Origin: Eutypella sp. D-1
Lineage: Eukaryota > Ascomycota > Sordariomycetes > Xylariales > Diatrypaceae
NCBI GenBank assembly: GCA_023313575.1
Contig: JAJTTP010000010.1
Location: 62,001-126,000, forward strand
Direction of reading: 5' to 3'
DNA length: 64,000 bases
The translations under genes and the position numbers were made by a program. The notes beneath the pieces were generated by a model. That model did not search any database and was not told the DNA's origin. It was given only the letters and a program-made list of their open reading frames with translations. This document shows, one piece after another, positions 45,730 through 58,489 of this stretch; position 1 is the stretch's first letter; every line of letters starts with the position of its first letter.

Positions 45730-48074
45730 TCACCTCATCGCCCACTGTCCCACGGTCGGACTGTCCAGGATGCTCGTCCCTATAGTCGTCGCCGACTTGG
45801 GCGAGGGCTCCCTGCCACCGCCGTCGACGGCCGGCCTCCACCTCCGGGAGTCGAGTTGATCACCTGATGGGCCGGGCGGCAATACTGGGATCGTGGGCTC
45901 TCTATCCAAGTGCTGAGGGCCCTGTTGACCCCTTCGTACCTTCAACGGCGGCGTCGGTGTGAACCCGCCGCTCCCTGCGGGGTATATCGGCAGCGCCCTT
46001 TCGTCCTCGGAATCTCTATCACGATCGTTGTAACCGTACGTTGGCGAGCTCGGCGTTAGCGATGGCGTGCTGGCGCTCGCTGCCACGTTCCCGTAGATGC
46101 TGTTTCCGCGCGGGTTCCGTGGCGGTGGGGGCAGAGGCGTGTTCGGGCCACGGCTTCTCCGGCCGAACCCGACATCTGTTCCGGTTCCGGAGCCCGTGTT
46201 AGTGTCTCCAAACGGCGTCAAGTCCAGCGTGTCGAAGCTGCGTCGCGGTCGCGCGGGCGGCGTCGGGGGAAGCGGCGCGTTGGGCGGCCCACTCGGGGGA
46301 CCCGCTGTCGCGAACCTGCTTCTCAGTGGAGGCATTGAGAGAGGCGCGTGCGCGGCTGAAGATTGCGGATGCGGGGTTGGAAACGGCCGTATTGGACCCG
46401 GTGATGCCTGTGGTGGGAATGGTGTGGATAGTTTGCGCCGGTGCCAGGCGCGATCGCCGAGTCCTGCACTTGGTTGCGCTGCGTGCTCAGGCCGGACCGG
46501 TGCCGATCCCATACTTCCTGCTATTACAGCTCCCACTCCGGCTGTTGATACCATCGAGCTCGACCCACCGAGCCCTCCCCCGCTCCCATGGTTCGCGAAA
46601 GGCACCCGCGGGCTGGGCGGCACAACGTCACTGCCGCCGCCACGCCACTGCACCGCGGAGCTCTGGCCTTGTCCCGCGTCCTTCTTCGGCTGTTGTTGCT
46701 GCTGCTGATGTCCATTACCGCCGTGCTTGATATTGCCCATCAGTGCGTGAAAAAGGCTATCCTCGGCCTCGGCGGCAGTGCTCGCCCTCCTGCCACCTCC
46801 CGACTCGAGAGTCGGCGTTGTCGGCACAAGGACGCCATCGACGGTTAGTCGGACGTCCCTGTGGGAGTTGTCAAGGACGAGGGTGGGAGGGTTTCTTCCG
46901 CTAACGCGCTTGTTGCTGGCCCCATCTTTCTTCCCCTTCTCCAGAATGAGCTTCACGTGCGCGTCCTGCCGTGCCCGCTTGCGTCGGTGCGCCCGGATGC
47001 AGAGGAACAGCAGAGCGCCTAGCACCACGGCCCCGCTCATGGATCCGCCTACAGCGGCCGCTACTGTCCGGGTCCTTTGCGACCCGCTATTTCCGTCGTC
47101 CTTTGGCGGGGTTGGAGCTGGGTCCTCTTCACCCGTGGTCGTGGTCGTGGCCGCGGTGGTGCTCGCGCCTGTGCTGGCCTGCTTAGAGGAAGGAATCGCA
47201 GTTTCCTTGCTGAGAGTGGTCGTCGTCTTATCGGCGGGCGAGTCCGTGTCGGTTTTGCGCGGCGATGGGGTTGCTTTGCTTTCATCATCGGCCTTGTCAC
47301 CATCGGCGTCGTGATTGTCGCTATTACTACCGCCGGTACTCCCATCCACCGCGACACCCACAGCTGCGGACTTCTTCGTCTCAGTCCCGGTTAGGCTATA
47401 TACGGCAATGACGTCCTCCCCACCGCACGACAGTCGCGAATCCCCGGGGCACGCCACCGCACACTCCTCGTCCGGGAGTTTCGGCGCTTCGGTCGATAGT
47501 TCTGTACTACATAAGCATTCCCTATCATGTATGTCAGCATGATTGAATAAACATTAGGCCACCCCGACGTATCTATGAGACTGTGCCACTGTGCTGTTGG
47601 AATAGGCCTGGATCGCAGTATGTAGTGCCACGCTTACCTTCCTCCTTTTATCCCAGCGTATAAGTACTGTTCTGCGCCATCCAATGACTTCGAATCGGCA
47701 CACCCATGTAAGCAATCCTGTATTGTAAAGTCTTCACCCGGGAGCCCTTCCGGTGTCGTATATTCTCCCTGCTTGCCAAATGTGTTCCCTCCCGTCGGTT
47801 GACCGTAACATCCCATAAGCGTATAATTCGCATCGCCGGCAACCAAGGTCGGCTTGTATGCGATCGTGATGGTGACTGTCCTTGTAGCAACTCCTGCTGT
47901 AGGAGAACCCAGCATCAAGGGCTCCGTTGTGACGGGGCCATCCCCGGAAGTCACTGTGCCTGCCCTCGTCGACCCGGCAAGCAGGCTGGTACCTACCCAC
48001 AGCAGAAGAAGCCCCCTAAGGCAGAACCAGTTAGAGCCAAAGTTCAAGCCCGTTCTCGATATCGGGATCGTCAT
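45730..48074 (-). CDS. WSC-domain single-pass membrane protein (cell-wall stress sensor-like)
   Basis: Join (minus) 47638..48074 and 45730..47521; 742 aa. It has a hydrophobic signal sequence (GLLLLWVGTSLLAGSTRAG). The WSC domain begins LMGCYGQPTGG and continues FTIQDCLHGCA, YLYAGIKGGRECLC, EECAVACPGDSRLSCGGE and IAVYSL, with eight Cys in WSC order. The intron (GTAAGC donor, GATAG acceptor) splits the GGR-ECLC motif. A Ser/Thr/Asp-rich mucin-like stalk follows, then one TM (about 298-321, AVVLGALLFLCIRAH) and a stop-transfer RRKRARQ. The cytosolic tail of about 415 residues is Pro/Ser/Gly-rich with a poly-Gln run (HQQQQQQPKK). WSC sensors signal wall stress through Rho1/PKC in yeast; the long tail here is much larger than in Wsc1. 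Confidence 0.88.
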
Positions 48075-51000
48075 TCTGTTAAATCTAATCGCTTATTCTA
48101 GAAAGGCTGGTCGAGTGAAACGTGCGTCGCGCGCGCATCCCATTTCCTGATTCCTTCGGTGTCCCTGCCCCAGTGGGCGGCCGTTCGCGGAAGGATAAGG
48201 GCATTATGTCTCTCCTGCACTTTGCCGCCCCCGCGATTACACACAAAGGGATGGTGGTGGTGAATACTCGCTGAACAAAGACGCTGGGCAGTGTCGAATG
48301 CGGCTTTGAAGCCGGGCCCGACCAATTGTGCGGGCCATGGCAGAACATAGCAGATCAAATCCCCCAAGGTATATGAATAATTGAAATGTAAATTATGGAT
48401 GAGGTCATGGGGTATGTAATTCTAGCAATACCCCATTATAGCCCTTTTGTGAGAAACCGACACCACATTTAATCCCCCCCACAAGAGTCGAAGGACAATG
48501 GACTGCAGCCTGATGTATATTTATAGCAACAAGCCTCAAGACGGTGGACAAAGACGCATTCTTATCCCGTCGAAGATAAGGAGATGCCTAGGCAACACCA
48601 CAACCTCGCTGACCTCTATCGCGAATCCGTCGTCTTGTTGAGTTTCCTATGGTAGCCTATCCCTGTTTGCTTACACCTCACCTCATCACGTCAGTATTGC
48701 GTTCCCGACAGCTCCATAGACTCTTTACATAATGCTGCCCTGTACCCCACAGTCTAGATAGGCAAGCCTTAGACCATCGATCTGGAGCAAGGAGAGCTCT
48801 CTTCATGCCCCGTCGCACGCGATGAAGGATGAGGCTTATAGCGCTGCGTCCTCTTTTGTGCCCGTTATCTACGCTCTGATTTGTGCGCTCACTCTTCGCG
48901 ATAAGTAAGTAGACAGGCAGTGGCTAGGTAGCACATATGCGACACTCGTGACGTAAGTATAATGCATGCTTATCTCGAATTGAGTGACGCCGGCTCTTAT
49001 CAACCAATTTGACGTCTGTTAATAGATAATGTCGCGATCAGACTACATACCAGGAGTGGTCTTAACCTATCATCTCCAACAGAGTCACTGCTGGGATGTA
49101 TTGACAGATAAGGGTTAGACGACCGTAGCCCGGTCATTGTTTTCTGTGTGCATATATATAGGTTCCTACTTCCCGGGACCAAGGATAACCAAGACCTTGA
49201 TCTTGATGCCCGTTCCACTCTTACTATGTATGCGGGTGGCAAAAAGGCAGTTTGCTTACACTTGAAGACGACAGCTGCTTCATACTGGAATCACCAAGAT
49301 GTTACCTCAGGGTACAACTATACGTATGCTAATGGAAGTAGGATTCGGGGATTGAGAAGCCCACAAGTGAACTCGACCACCCCCTCCCCCGCGCCGGATT
49401 CAAATATATCTTAAAACCGACCACCGTCTGACCGTCGTGCTGTACGAATAAGAATGCTGACTGCCCGACATTTCCGACACCACCTTTCCAATGGGTACAG
49501 AAACGAGGTCAAGTGATCTGTCGGGACACCCTCCCCACGAATGGGTGACTTCACCACACATGTCGCTTCCCATACTGCGATAATAAAGGCCTCGGCCAAC
49601 TCGAATCATCCCCCCCACGACTAACTAGCCTGACTCGGGGACTGAACTATTTGGTGGTAGGCTTGGTAGGTTGGTGGCAACCAGTGATCGGACAACTCCG
49701 AACTAGTCGCTGCTACTATTTACCGTTGGCTCTCACTTTGGTCGCTCGCCTCGTCTCGCTCCGTGTCTCTTCGGTGGCTTTCTGTAGGAAGTTCCCCCAC
49801 TATTCGTACACGGGCTGGTCCCATCCATTGGATCGTCGCCCCCTCCTTTTCCCCCACTGTTTCACCAGAATCACTGCAGGTGTGGCTGACCACCGCATTG
49901 AGAAGTATTCGCCGGTCCGAACTGACGGGGGTGGATCCAAGAACGGGGACTGATCATAGAAGCACGGGCCAGTCACTGTTGAAAGACGATTTCTTGGGTA
50001 TAAAGGGGTTTGCGGCGAACAGCCCACACACGCACGCATGCGTACGCCATTAGGAACTGTTTGATCATCGAAGAGCCGTAACTTGTCCACGTAAAACGGT
50101 GATAGTATTAGTTGGGCAGGCATTGATGAAGCGATGTCCTCTCAATCCTTCCACTGGAACAGTTGCTATTCTCTTCAAACTCGCCCAGGGTCTTGGCCAC
50201 ATCCCGCGCGGCGTGTAAGCACGATGCCAGTCAACCGTGGGTAAAAGTGATCACCGCCCACCCGCGGGTGTGGGGTTGGGGTATAATTGCAAAGGATCTC
50301 GCCACGCATATGTGTATGTGAGTATATACTGCGGGCGGACGGGTGGATTTATTTAGCGACACGGGGTAGGGCCGAAAGGTTCACCATTGTAAGGGCCCTT
50401 CAAGTGTACACAGTATGCGCCGTTCCCAAGCATCATTGCCTACGTAGAAATCCCCGGTTCGGCTTCGTTCATTTGAGTTTCCCGGCTTCGATGAACCAGG
50501 CACTTACTAGGTAATGACGGTGGTATCTGGTTGGCGGGCTTGGGAGGCTGGTCCGCCAGCTAACCACCTTACCACCTTAGCGCAGCCAAAAGGCCGCCAT
50601 GCAGAGGCGGAACCACACGACCCGACCGACCCTACCGATTCTCGGTCGTCTCCCGATTCAAGGCGGCTTAGAACTAAAAATTTTGGCGTGGATGGTTCGG
50701 GTGAGCGTTTCTCAGTATGGAGGACCTGAACTAATGATTATGTTACGTACTGCAGCCAGCCCTTCCTAGCATTGAAACCTCACGCCTCCCCTGCAAGATC
50801 CTATTCTAGAACCGGCCTTCATGAAGTGGATGGCAAATATGGGCCTATCAGAATAGAAGCCGAACCGATTACAATGGATGCTGCCGGTCTTGCAGGAAAT
50901 AGACAGGAGCGAGTGGAGGGTGAGGCCTTGGTTCATTTCCGATTGCGTTCCTCTGGAGTCGGCGTCGCCCTGATTGCGCGGCCATCTGGTTACAGCGCTT

Positions 51001-54000
51001 TAATTCCTATATAGCACATGGAGGCGTGAGGGAAATGGCATAGCCATGTGGAAAACGAGACTTGCCCATACCCATCGCGGAGTATTTAAAACTGTTTAGG
51101 TAGAGCATTTCCCTGTAAGGATCTAGCGCACGATATTGCACCCGACCGTCGGCAAAGTGCGGTACTATAATGTTGCGTTGCATTAAAGGATCGGTATACA
51201 TATCTGCATTGCTAGACTTGATATATCCGACAGCGACGCCGAGCGACAACCGGTAAGTTATAGTTTAGTCGATGCCTTAACCCTAGGCGCCGGACGCGGG
51301 CCCACTCCAGATATATTCAGGGTCCTGCCTAATTGAACATAAGTTCTAGTTGAGATCGGTTTCTTGAGGGTCTTCACTATGTCATAGGCAGGGTAGTAGG
51401 GCAGGGACCTGGGCGATAAGGTGTTAGATATGACTAATGGAAATTCAAGCGCGAGCTCCCGTTCATAACTAGAGGCCAGTGAGTATGGAGTGGTGTTGTG
51501 CATGAGAAACCCCTTGCTCCCTTCTTCCCGTCGCCCAATTCCCGACTCAAACAAGTCAGCCAAGATCTTGTGTGCCGCTAAAAGGGTAGAGGAGTCTCCG
51601 CCCGTAGAGCCGGTACTGTGTATACGAACCGACGTGTCGCACGTCGCATGCGACTCGGAGGCTCCCTCTCGGACGAATGAAACGATAGGCCTCCGCTAAA
51701 TAGCGAAACCGGCACATGAGAGGGATTGGCATGTGATAACGGTGCAGGATTACACATACGTTTCGTGAAAGATATTACTTATTATTATAATACCTTCCTA
51801 GCTAACAGGGGACTTAATAGCTGGTCCCACCAGCATGGGATGAACGGAAACAACACCCGCTTTGTTCCGACTTGATAGCAATTATGAGTCGGAACAGGCC
51901 AGAAGTAGGTGACCTCTTCATTGAAACGGGGAAAGGTTGCGGATGACATGCCGTCTGACGGTGTAATAAGAACCCGGCTTAACTTATAGCCTGCTCATAA
52001 ACCCATCGAAGTTAAGATCCACCAGACACGCGACACTCCAGATCTCCTAGCTGACTACTCGGCTGCTTTAATTACTGGCGTCAACCCGTCAGTAGATCGT
52101 TCGTCGCTAAGTTGAATGCGTGGCTGCAGTTCGTGCCTTTCACGTTGCGCGCTAGACTTAAGTCCCGGGGTATTAAACTACGGGGGGTAGGAGGATTACG
52201 TAGCTCTATCTACTTTATAGCACGTCGCGGGCCGGGTTGATAATTGCACGTGCCTCGCTCCTCCAAGATATCGGGCGAGTGTGTTACTGTTACGGTTAAT
52301 GATGGGGAGTTCCGTAACCGCAGGAAGTTGCAGTGGTAATGGCGAAGGCGGTGATTATGATGGTGACAAGTTATGCAAGTATCGCACAGTAAAGTCACGA
52401 TCTTATATCGCTTAACCCAGATGGGATGCTCAAAGGTGTGTTATCATCATCAACAACGATGACAACGTTGAATGACAAAGGGTTGCAGAGAATACTGGCA
52501 CTGGACTGGGGATTTTAGTAGGTATATAATGGTCTCCAGCTAGAGAAATACAGTGTGGGCTGGTGTTATTTACATGAACACGGAATAACTGCGCAGCATC
52601 CCTGAATTAATAAGCATCCAGGATATATATCCAAGATGGAATTTTAGGGACTGGCTGCCGCTCCCAGTAGCAGCATCATTTGCAACACGCCACGACATCG
52701 TTGAACTTGAAACCCCCCACTCTAGTTAGTCGCCTTGCTGCGTTTGTTCCTCATATAAATAGCGGTATTATGGTCGACAAGAATGGAACCCGTGATTAAA
52801 TCCGCGCACACATGTTTTCATACCTACCTAGCTACCTATTCCAACGACGTCGCATGTGGTACCGCAGATACCGCCGGGATGTATATTACGGTAGCTGTGG
52901 GGGTCAACGCATAATACAGGCAAGGGAGGAAGGGGTGTAGCACCCAAATGCATGACTGGCCGAATCCCCACTTGGCAGGTGAGGCGCCGAGACGCCTCTG
53001 TCGTATAATATAGATGAATGTCTCTGACCATCTCCCACCGATTCGTGCCGCGCCACGCCACGCTGCTTCTCTCTTTGATTCACCACGAATATCGCAAATT
53101 CCCCGAGCAACCTCGGAGAGTTTAGTGGGGGCCGAGGGGTGTCCCAACCCCCCTCTCACTATTCTTGCTATTGCGCACCTCCTCGCATGACGATATCGGC
53201 AACTGGGTATCCACTACAACGGCTATTGCCTAGATTAGGTGCTGCATGTGTTCCGGGGCGGAGCCGGGGGTAAACCGGGGGGAGGGCGGGAGAGACTGTC
53301 ATACCAAACCTTACTTAGTCTTGGTACCTACGTAACCTAACCTAGATATATTATGAAAGACAGAATTTCTTTTTCTCTTTTTTCAGACCTCGGCAGGGGG
53401 TTAATATTTGGGCCTGGGGGTTTTTTTTTAGTGCTCTATATGTGACGGCCGCCGGACCGTACATGGCCCCACTAGCCCCCGTGTCCAAGCCGATGACTTT
53501 GTAAAGGAGTAATTCGGGCCTGCACTCCCGCAGACGAGCTTACAAGCGACCCTTTCGATTTATTCGGACCATGAATATACAGTTTCATTATTCTTGTCCT
53601 TGACTTCTCCCTCAGAGTTTTAAGCCCTGCTACGATCCTACAGCCTGACTACGATATTTATTGCTAGCGGACCGAATCTTCTTCATCAAACTTAGATCGC
53701 TTGACGGCTTCGGCCTCGTAGCGCCCCATTACAGCAGCACCAGTAATAGTGGCAGCTGCCAAGCCAAAATCACGATAATAATGAGGTCCGAGCAACGGCA
53801 AGGTAGGGTAAGGGTAGGAGGATAAGCGCGAGGGCACTTTGGGCTATATGCCGCGGGCGTACAATTGGTAATGCTGATGCCTTTTTGCCCATGTAGTAAG
53901 AGCGCCACAGAGTCCGGGGTACGGGGTCAGCATTCCCATTCGCTCTTTCTTTTACGTGGCTGCAAGGCGAATCTAGACCGTGGGTTTCCGGATCCCCCAT

Positions 54001-57000
54001 GGCGCGGCCGGGCAGTGGAGGGCCGGATTGGGAAACATTTGTGGCAGAGAAGAGCGCCTCGCCTCGTAACACATCTGAAAGGGCACTTCTCGTACATGTG
54101 ACCTACCCCGTACCCAAGCGCCTACCTGACACCTGCACAGCCAAACAGCACAGCGCTCGATCCTCAGACCAGGTCCCCGGTCTTCGCGGCGCGGATCATG
54201 ACGCAGAAGATTTTCAGCAATCACTTATATGGACGCCTTGGCCCCGCCGCACTTCAAAGGTTCGATCGCGATGCACCTCGTCAGGACGTGGGAGAAGCAC
54301 AGAACCCCCATGCCCGTGTTGTAAGCGATGCGGGGTGTTAATCCCGGACGCTGTGCGTAGTCGTAGGGCGTAAGCTTAAGTACACCTGTTATTACATGGG
54401 ATCTGAAGGTTTCTGCTTCCTCCTAGGTGAGTTCTTCCTTCACTGTTTCTTGGTTTGGCGAGGTTTGAGCCTCCAGGTCAACAACTCTCCCTTGGTTACA
54501 CGGATATGTCTTGGGTCGGAGGTCGGACATAACGGAGAAGAGGTTCAACGGTAATGACTAGCTCTAGATGCTGTCCTCAGGCAATCCCGAACCCAACTAG
54601 CGTCTTCCAAGTCCCTGATCATTCCGACTCTATGCCGCCGACGAAATCCCACACTTGTGACAGAGTGACCACTACGTGAGTAGCCCTCTAACTGGCATAC
54701 GTAGTAGAGATAGCCGGTTCATGAGTATGGTAACCAGGGCATGTGGATTGCTTGCCAATTATAACAGGGCAATGGCATCCAGTTATATGGAAAAGATGAA
54801 GGGCGTACTAAAGTACCGTAGGTTGGAGGAACAGAGATCATGATCAAAGCTCCATTCTATAAGGGACAAATATTATGTGTATATGCACAGTGATGTTAAT
54901 GATGGTGACGATCGAGGCAACTATAGACCAAGACACTAACTTCCTTGGGACATATATGAGTAATATATCTTGCCTCTACATACGATTCTATACATACCCA
55001 AGGCAATTCAGTTTCTTAACCCACTAAATATACACGCAGGGACCTCTTGCCTATGAGGTTGCGCATTACCACTTCGCGCATCGAACCCCTGCCCCTGAAC
55101 GTTGAGCTCAGCTCCTGGAGCGGCAGACTAATTAACAAGTAGGGTCTCGTCATGGTTGGCATGAGAGGAACAGAGGGGCAGGAATGGGGACCATCGGGCG
55201 CATTCGGGATGTGACTGGTCTCTAGGCTACTTGTAGTACGTGACTACTCAGTAGCTAGTGTATTCGATGGGTAGAGCTTAGTGCTTCGTTTGAACTCCCA
55301 AGACCAAAGGAAGAGAGCTATTGCTGGTGATCAATCAACCCCTTGCTAGCAAACTTCCTTCCCTGCAAGTAGACCAAGTCTAGTATCCCACTCGCCTGGA
55401 TGAAAGCCACCCCTCGACTGCTTGTCAGCCAATCACCATTCACGCAATGCCAGTTCTCCCATATTTGCCTGTATATATACTCCTGCGGGGCAGGGGAGAG
55501 TAGTCGGGTTGCTGTCTCCCACCACTCACATTATACTGTCTGTAGAGATCAGATGTTCCAAGTTGCACCGCGGCGTAGTTCTCGCTATAAAGACACCAGC
55601 GTCCTGTTCGACCCGGGAATTCAAAGGATATGGTACTAAGTATGCTGTCGGTAATGTGTCCACTTGCAGAATACCAAGCACTTTCTTGAAACGATCACCG
55701 ACTATCTAGTACTGGCTGCTGCGAAACGTGAATAATGATATAACTATACATGTATACGCATTCTCTAGGAGAGAGTCCCGGATCGGCCCAAGAAGGGTGT
55801 GCAGATCGTCAAGCCGTACGGGTTGGATGCATGGGTATATAGAGGGAAGCACGGATGTAGTCGCAGTACATATGATCAACAGCCCACCACCACTACAAAA
55901 GCCGTCAAGCCCTCCGTACTGCCCCCCTACCTCCCTCAGATGTGAGGAGCAAAAGCGTCCCCGGGTGCCGGGCACATGAGCTTATGCCTACTTATGTAAG
56001 TGATGGAATATTTGTGCGCATGTGGACATCCATGGATATACGTACGATCGACACCCGTCGCTTTCTGTGTCTCTCATATAGTCGCTTTTCTTCATAATAC
56101 TGGCCTAGGCAGACATGCCCCACACTCACATGCGTTGACAATCACCTCTACGTCGGGATACTATACTTCTTGCTTATGTACTTGAGGTTGATGTTTAGGT
56201 AGCAAAGTAACTGGAGCTACGTGAATATCAAGTGCCCCCCAAACAAGAAAATAAATAGAAAGGGGAAGAGAAAAAAAAAGACATGAGAAGGATTTGACCA
56301 CTCTCACCACATTTGGATCGTTGTGAGATTCAGCGTACGTAGATCCCACCCCTCTTTCGGCCGGGTTGAGGAAGCTCTAGCCTCTGTGCCTCCTGGGACT
56401 TTTCTGACCCTTTTCTTTTCCTCATTTCTTGGTACGGAGCTGGGAGACCACGCTACGACATCGCATCGCAGGGGATTTGTTCGACCCCCTTCGGCGGGTT
56501 GTGTGGTTGGTCGGTTTGGCGCATCCCCCTCAAATGCGACGACCCTGAAATGGAACCCATGTGGCGTTGCGTGCGGCGGCGACGGCGGCGGCGGCCCTGC
56601 GGCCATGCCAATCCATGGACCATGTCATGTCTGCCGACCAAGAACTACCTAGCCAGGGAACCCGCGCGCGCTCTCGCTCGCTTACTGGTGGGCTTGAGGA
56701 TGGAAGGGAAGGGGGAGGGGGGCTTGTTCGAACTCCGCGATGCTACCGACCCTAAAACCTTTTAGACTGCGTTCGCGCTGCCTTTGTCAGCTTGCGTAGG
56801 TTAGGTTGGGTAGGTGGCTACGGGAAGTTAAGTTAGGCCAGTCCCGTCCATTTGTCGTTGAAGAGAAACCTTGATATTCTACCTCTTACGCAAGTACCAA
56901 GGCTAATGACCTTCGAAGTTTCTTTGCTTGTGTCTTTGGTCTCGTGGTTGTATGAGGCACGAATCTAACTGTGAAATGCGGGAAAAAGAACCTTAGAATT

Positions 57001-58453
57001 ATATGGTAGTATGGAAGAATATTTTTTTTTCGAGATATATACGTAGCCACGAAGTTACTGGAACATGGGTGCTTATGTATATCCATTTAAACTGCAGCCA
57101 AACTATACATGGGTTAAGTCAAGTTTTCTGGGTTCTACGTGGTATTCCAGTAGCATCCTACGTATCGAGTCAACCTGGTTGCACTGGGACGGTACTTGGC
57201 TGTGCATATAGAAGTACCAGGTGTCAGAGTACCGTAGAAGCCCACCATTTCCAGCAAGTAGGAGAGGATGCACCTGCATGCTGGCCACTGAGAGGGTTCG
57301 GGTTGAGAAGAACAGGAAGGGGAACCCGCTCGCTCGGCTTGCTAACCTGCTGACGCTACTGCGACCTTAGCTAGAGGTACTCGAGAGCTTGTACATACAT
57401 ACATATACATAACTTAGGTACCAGGTAGGTAGGTAGAAGGTTAATCGGTATGCAGTCTTCCACCTACATCTACCTAAGTAGTAAAAAGTAGGCAGCCTAA
57501 GCCTATATCGGCTCTGACTCCTGCAGTTTAAGGTTACTGGAAGGTACTCCTGAACTTTCTATGTTACTGCAGCTGCACTGCAGTTGTTTCTTCCGTCCTT
57601 ACTTCTTCCCGAGGTCATCTCCCCTCTCTCCCCTCGCCTACCACCCCCCCCCCCTCCCGCTTAAAGGGTTGACGGGCTTCACATCAGTCCCAAAGTTGGT
57701 ATCAAAATTTATTCTCTCACTTTTTTACTTTCTCCTTCCAGAAAGTGCCACAGATAATACCAGCCGCCGGTACAACTCGCCATTCCAAGCCTGCTCAACT
57801 TGCGCTGAACCTTGCTTGCTTGAGGTTGCCGTAAATTGTAGCCCGAGACTAGCGAATACTGGGAATATCTGAATGCTTTACGGACCGGACCATACTTAAC
57901 AAGTATCCCGTATTCCGTATCCAGTATCCAGTATCCAGTATCCAGTATTCAGTCTCCAGGTGGTTCACTGTCATGGTGGCGGCGGCTCTCTTTCCTATTC
58001 TAACTTGTCTAACAAACCAAGTTATTGTTACGAGGGATATTTCTTAGCAGGACGACGACTTTTGAGTGGGCTGCTAAAGTTAGCAGATCGGGTAGTGTGG
58101 GTTAGTGAGTGGTAGTGGGAATTGGACCGGGGACCGGCGACCGGGCCTTTTTCTATACCTACAGTACATACCATACCTACCCTACCACGTACCAAACCCT
58201 GGGCGAAGTAAAGTAGGTTAATAGCGGGTTTTTTTTTTTTGCTTCTTTTTGGCTTTGGTATTCGGGGTTATTCTGGGGGGACTGTTATTCAGTTTTTTAA
58301 TACGAATGGGCAAATGGTCAAGCGTTATAATCGTTTCCCACCATCCCCAGTGCCACACCCCTCCCCCCCCCGGTCAGTCAGGTCAATCAGGCGCACACCG
58401 AAGAAAACCTGGAACCAATATCTTCCAATCTTCCTTTTTCTTTTACGTACAAA
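48075..58453. other. 10.4-kb gene-poor region upstream of NIT2/AreA
   Basis: The longest gap in the window. I examined all frames of 60 codons or more: none carries a recognisable motif, and most start at non-ATG codons. No tRNA was found. A minus-strand pair of frames (51007-51563) is the least unlikely coding stretch but is unsupported. GATAAG/CTTATC words occur (for example about 48561, 48574, 49104). A CT-rich leader (57590-57660) and a heptamer repeat (57902-57957) precede the regulator. It probably is an extended promoter and 5' leader, perhaps with non-coding transcripts. Confidence 0.5.
57902..57957. repeat. Heptamer minisatellite, 8 units (AGTATCC type)
   Basis: Eight head-to-tail 7-bp units: AGTATCC, CGTATTC, CGTATCC, AGTATCC x3, AGTATTC, AGTCTCC. 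It lies 0.5 kb upstream of the NIT2/AreA-type ATG. Confidence 0.9.
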
Positions 58454-58489
58454 ATGGCAACCAAAACGGCAACCAAAACGGCAACCAGC
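58454..58489 (+). repeat. 12-bp triplicated repeat containing the NIT2/AreA start codon
   Basis: Three tandem units: ATGGCAACCAAA, ACGGCAACCAAA, ACGGCAACCAGC. They encode [12 protein letters not shown]; unit 1 differs from unit 2 only in ATG versus ACG. Confidence 0.85.

Noticed and set aside
51007..51563. Two adjacent minus-strand frames in the gene desert
   Set aside because: Different frames, no conserved motif, no convincing intron joining them; kept only as a remark in the region entry.
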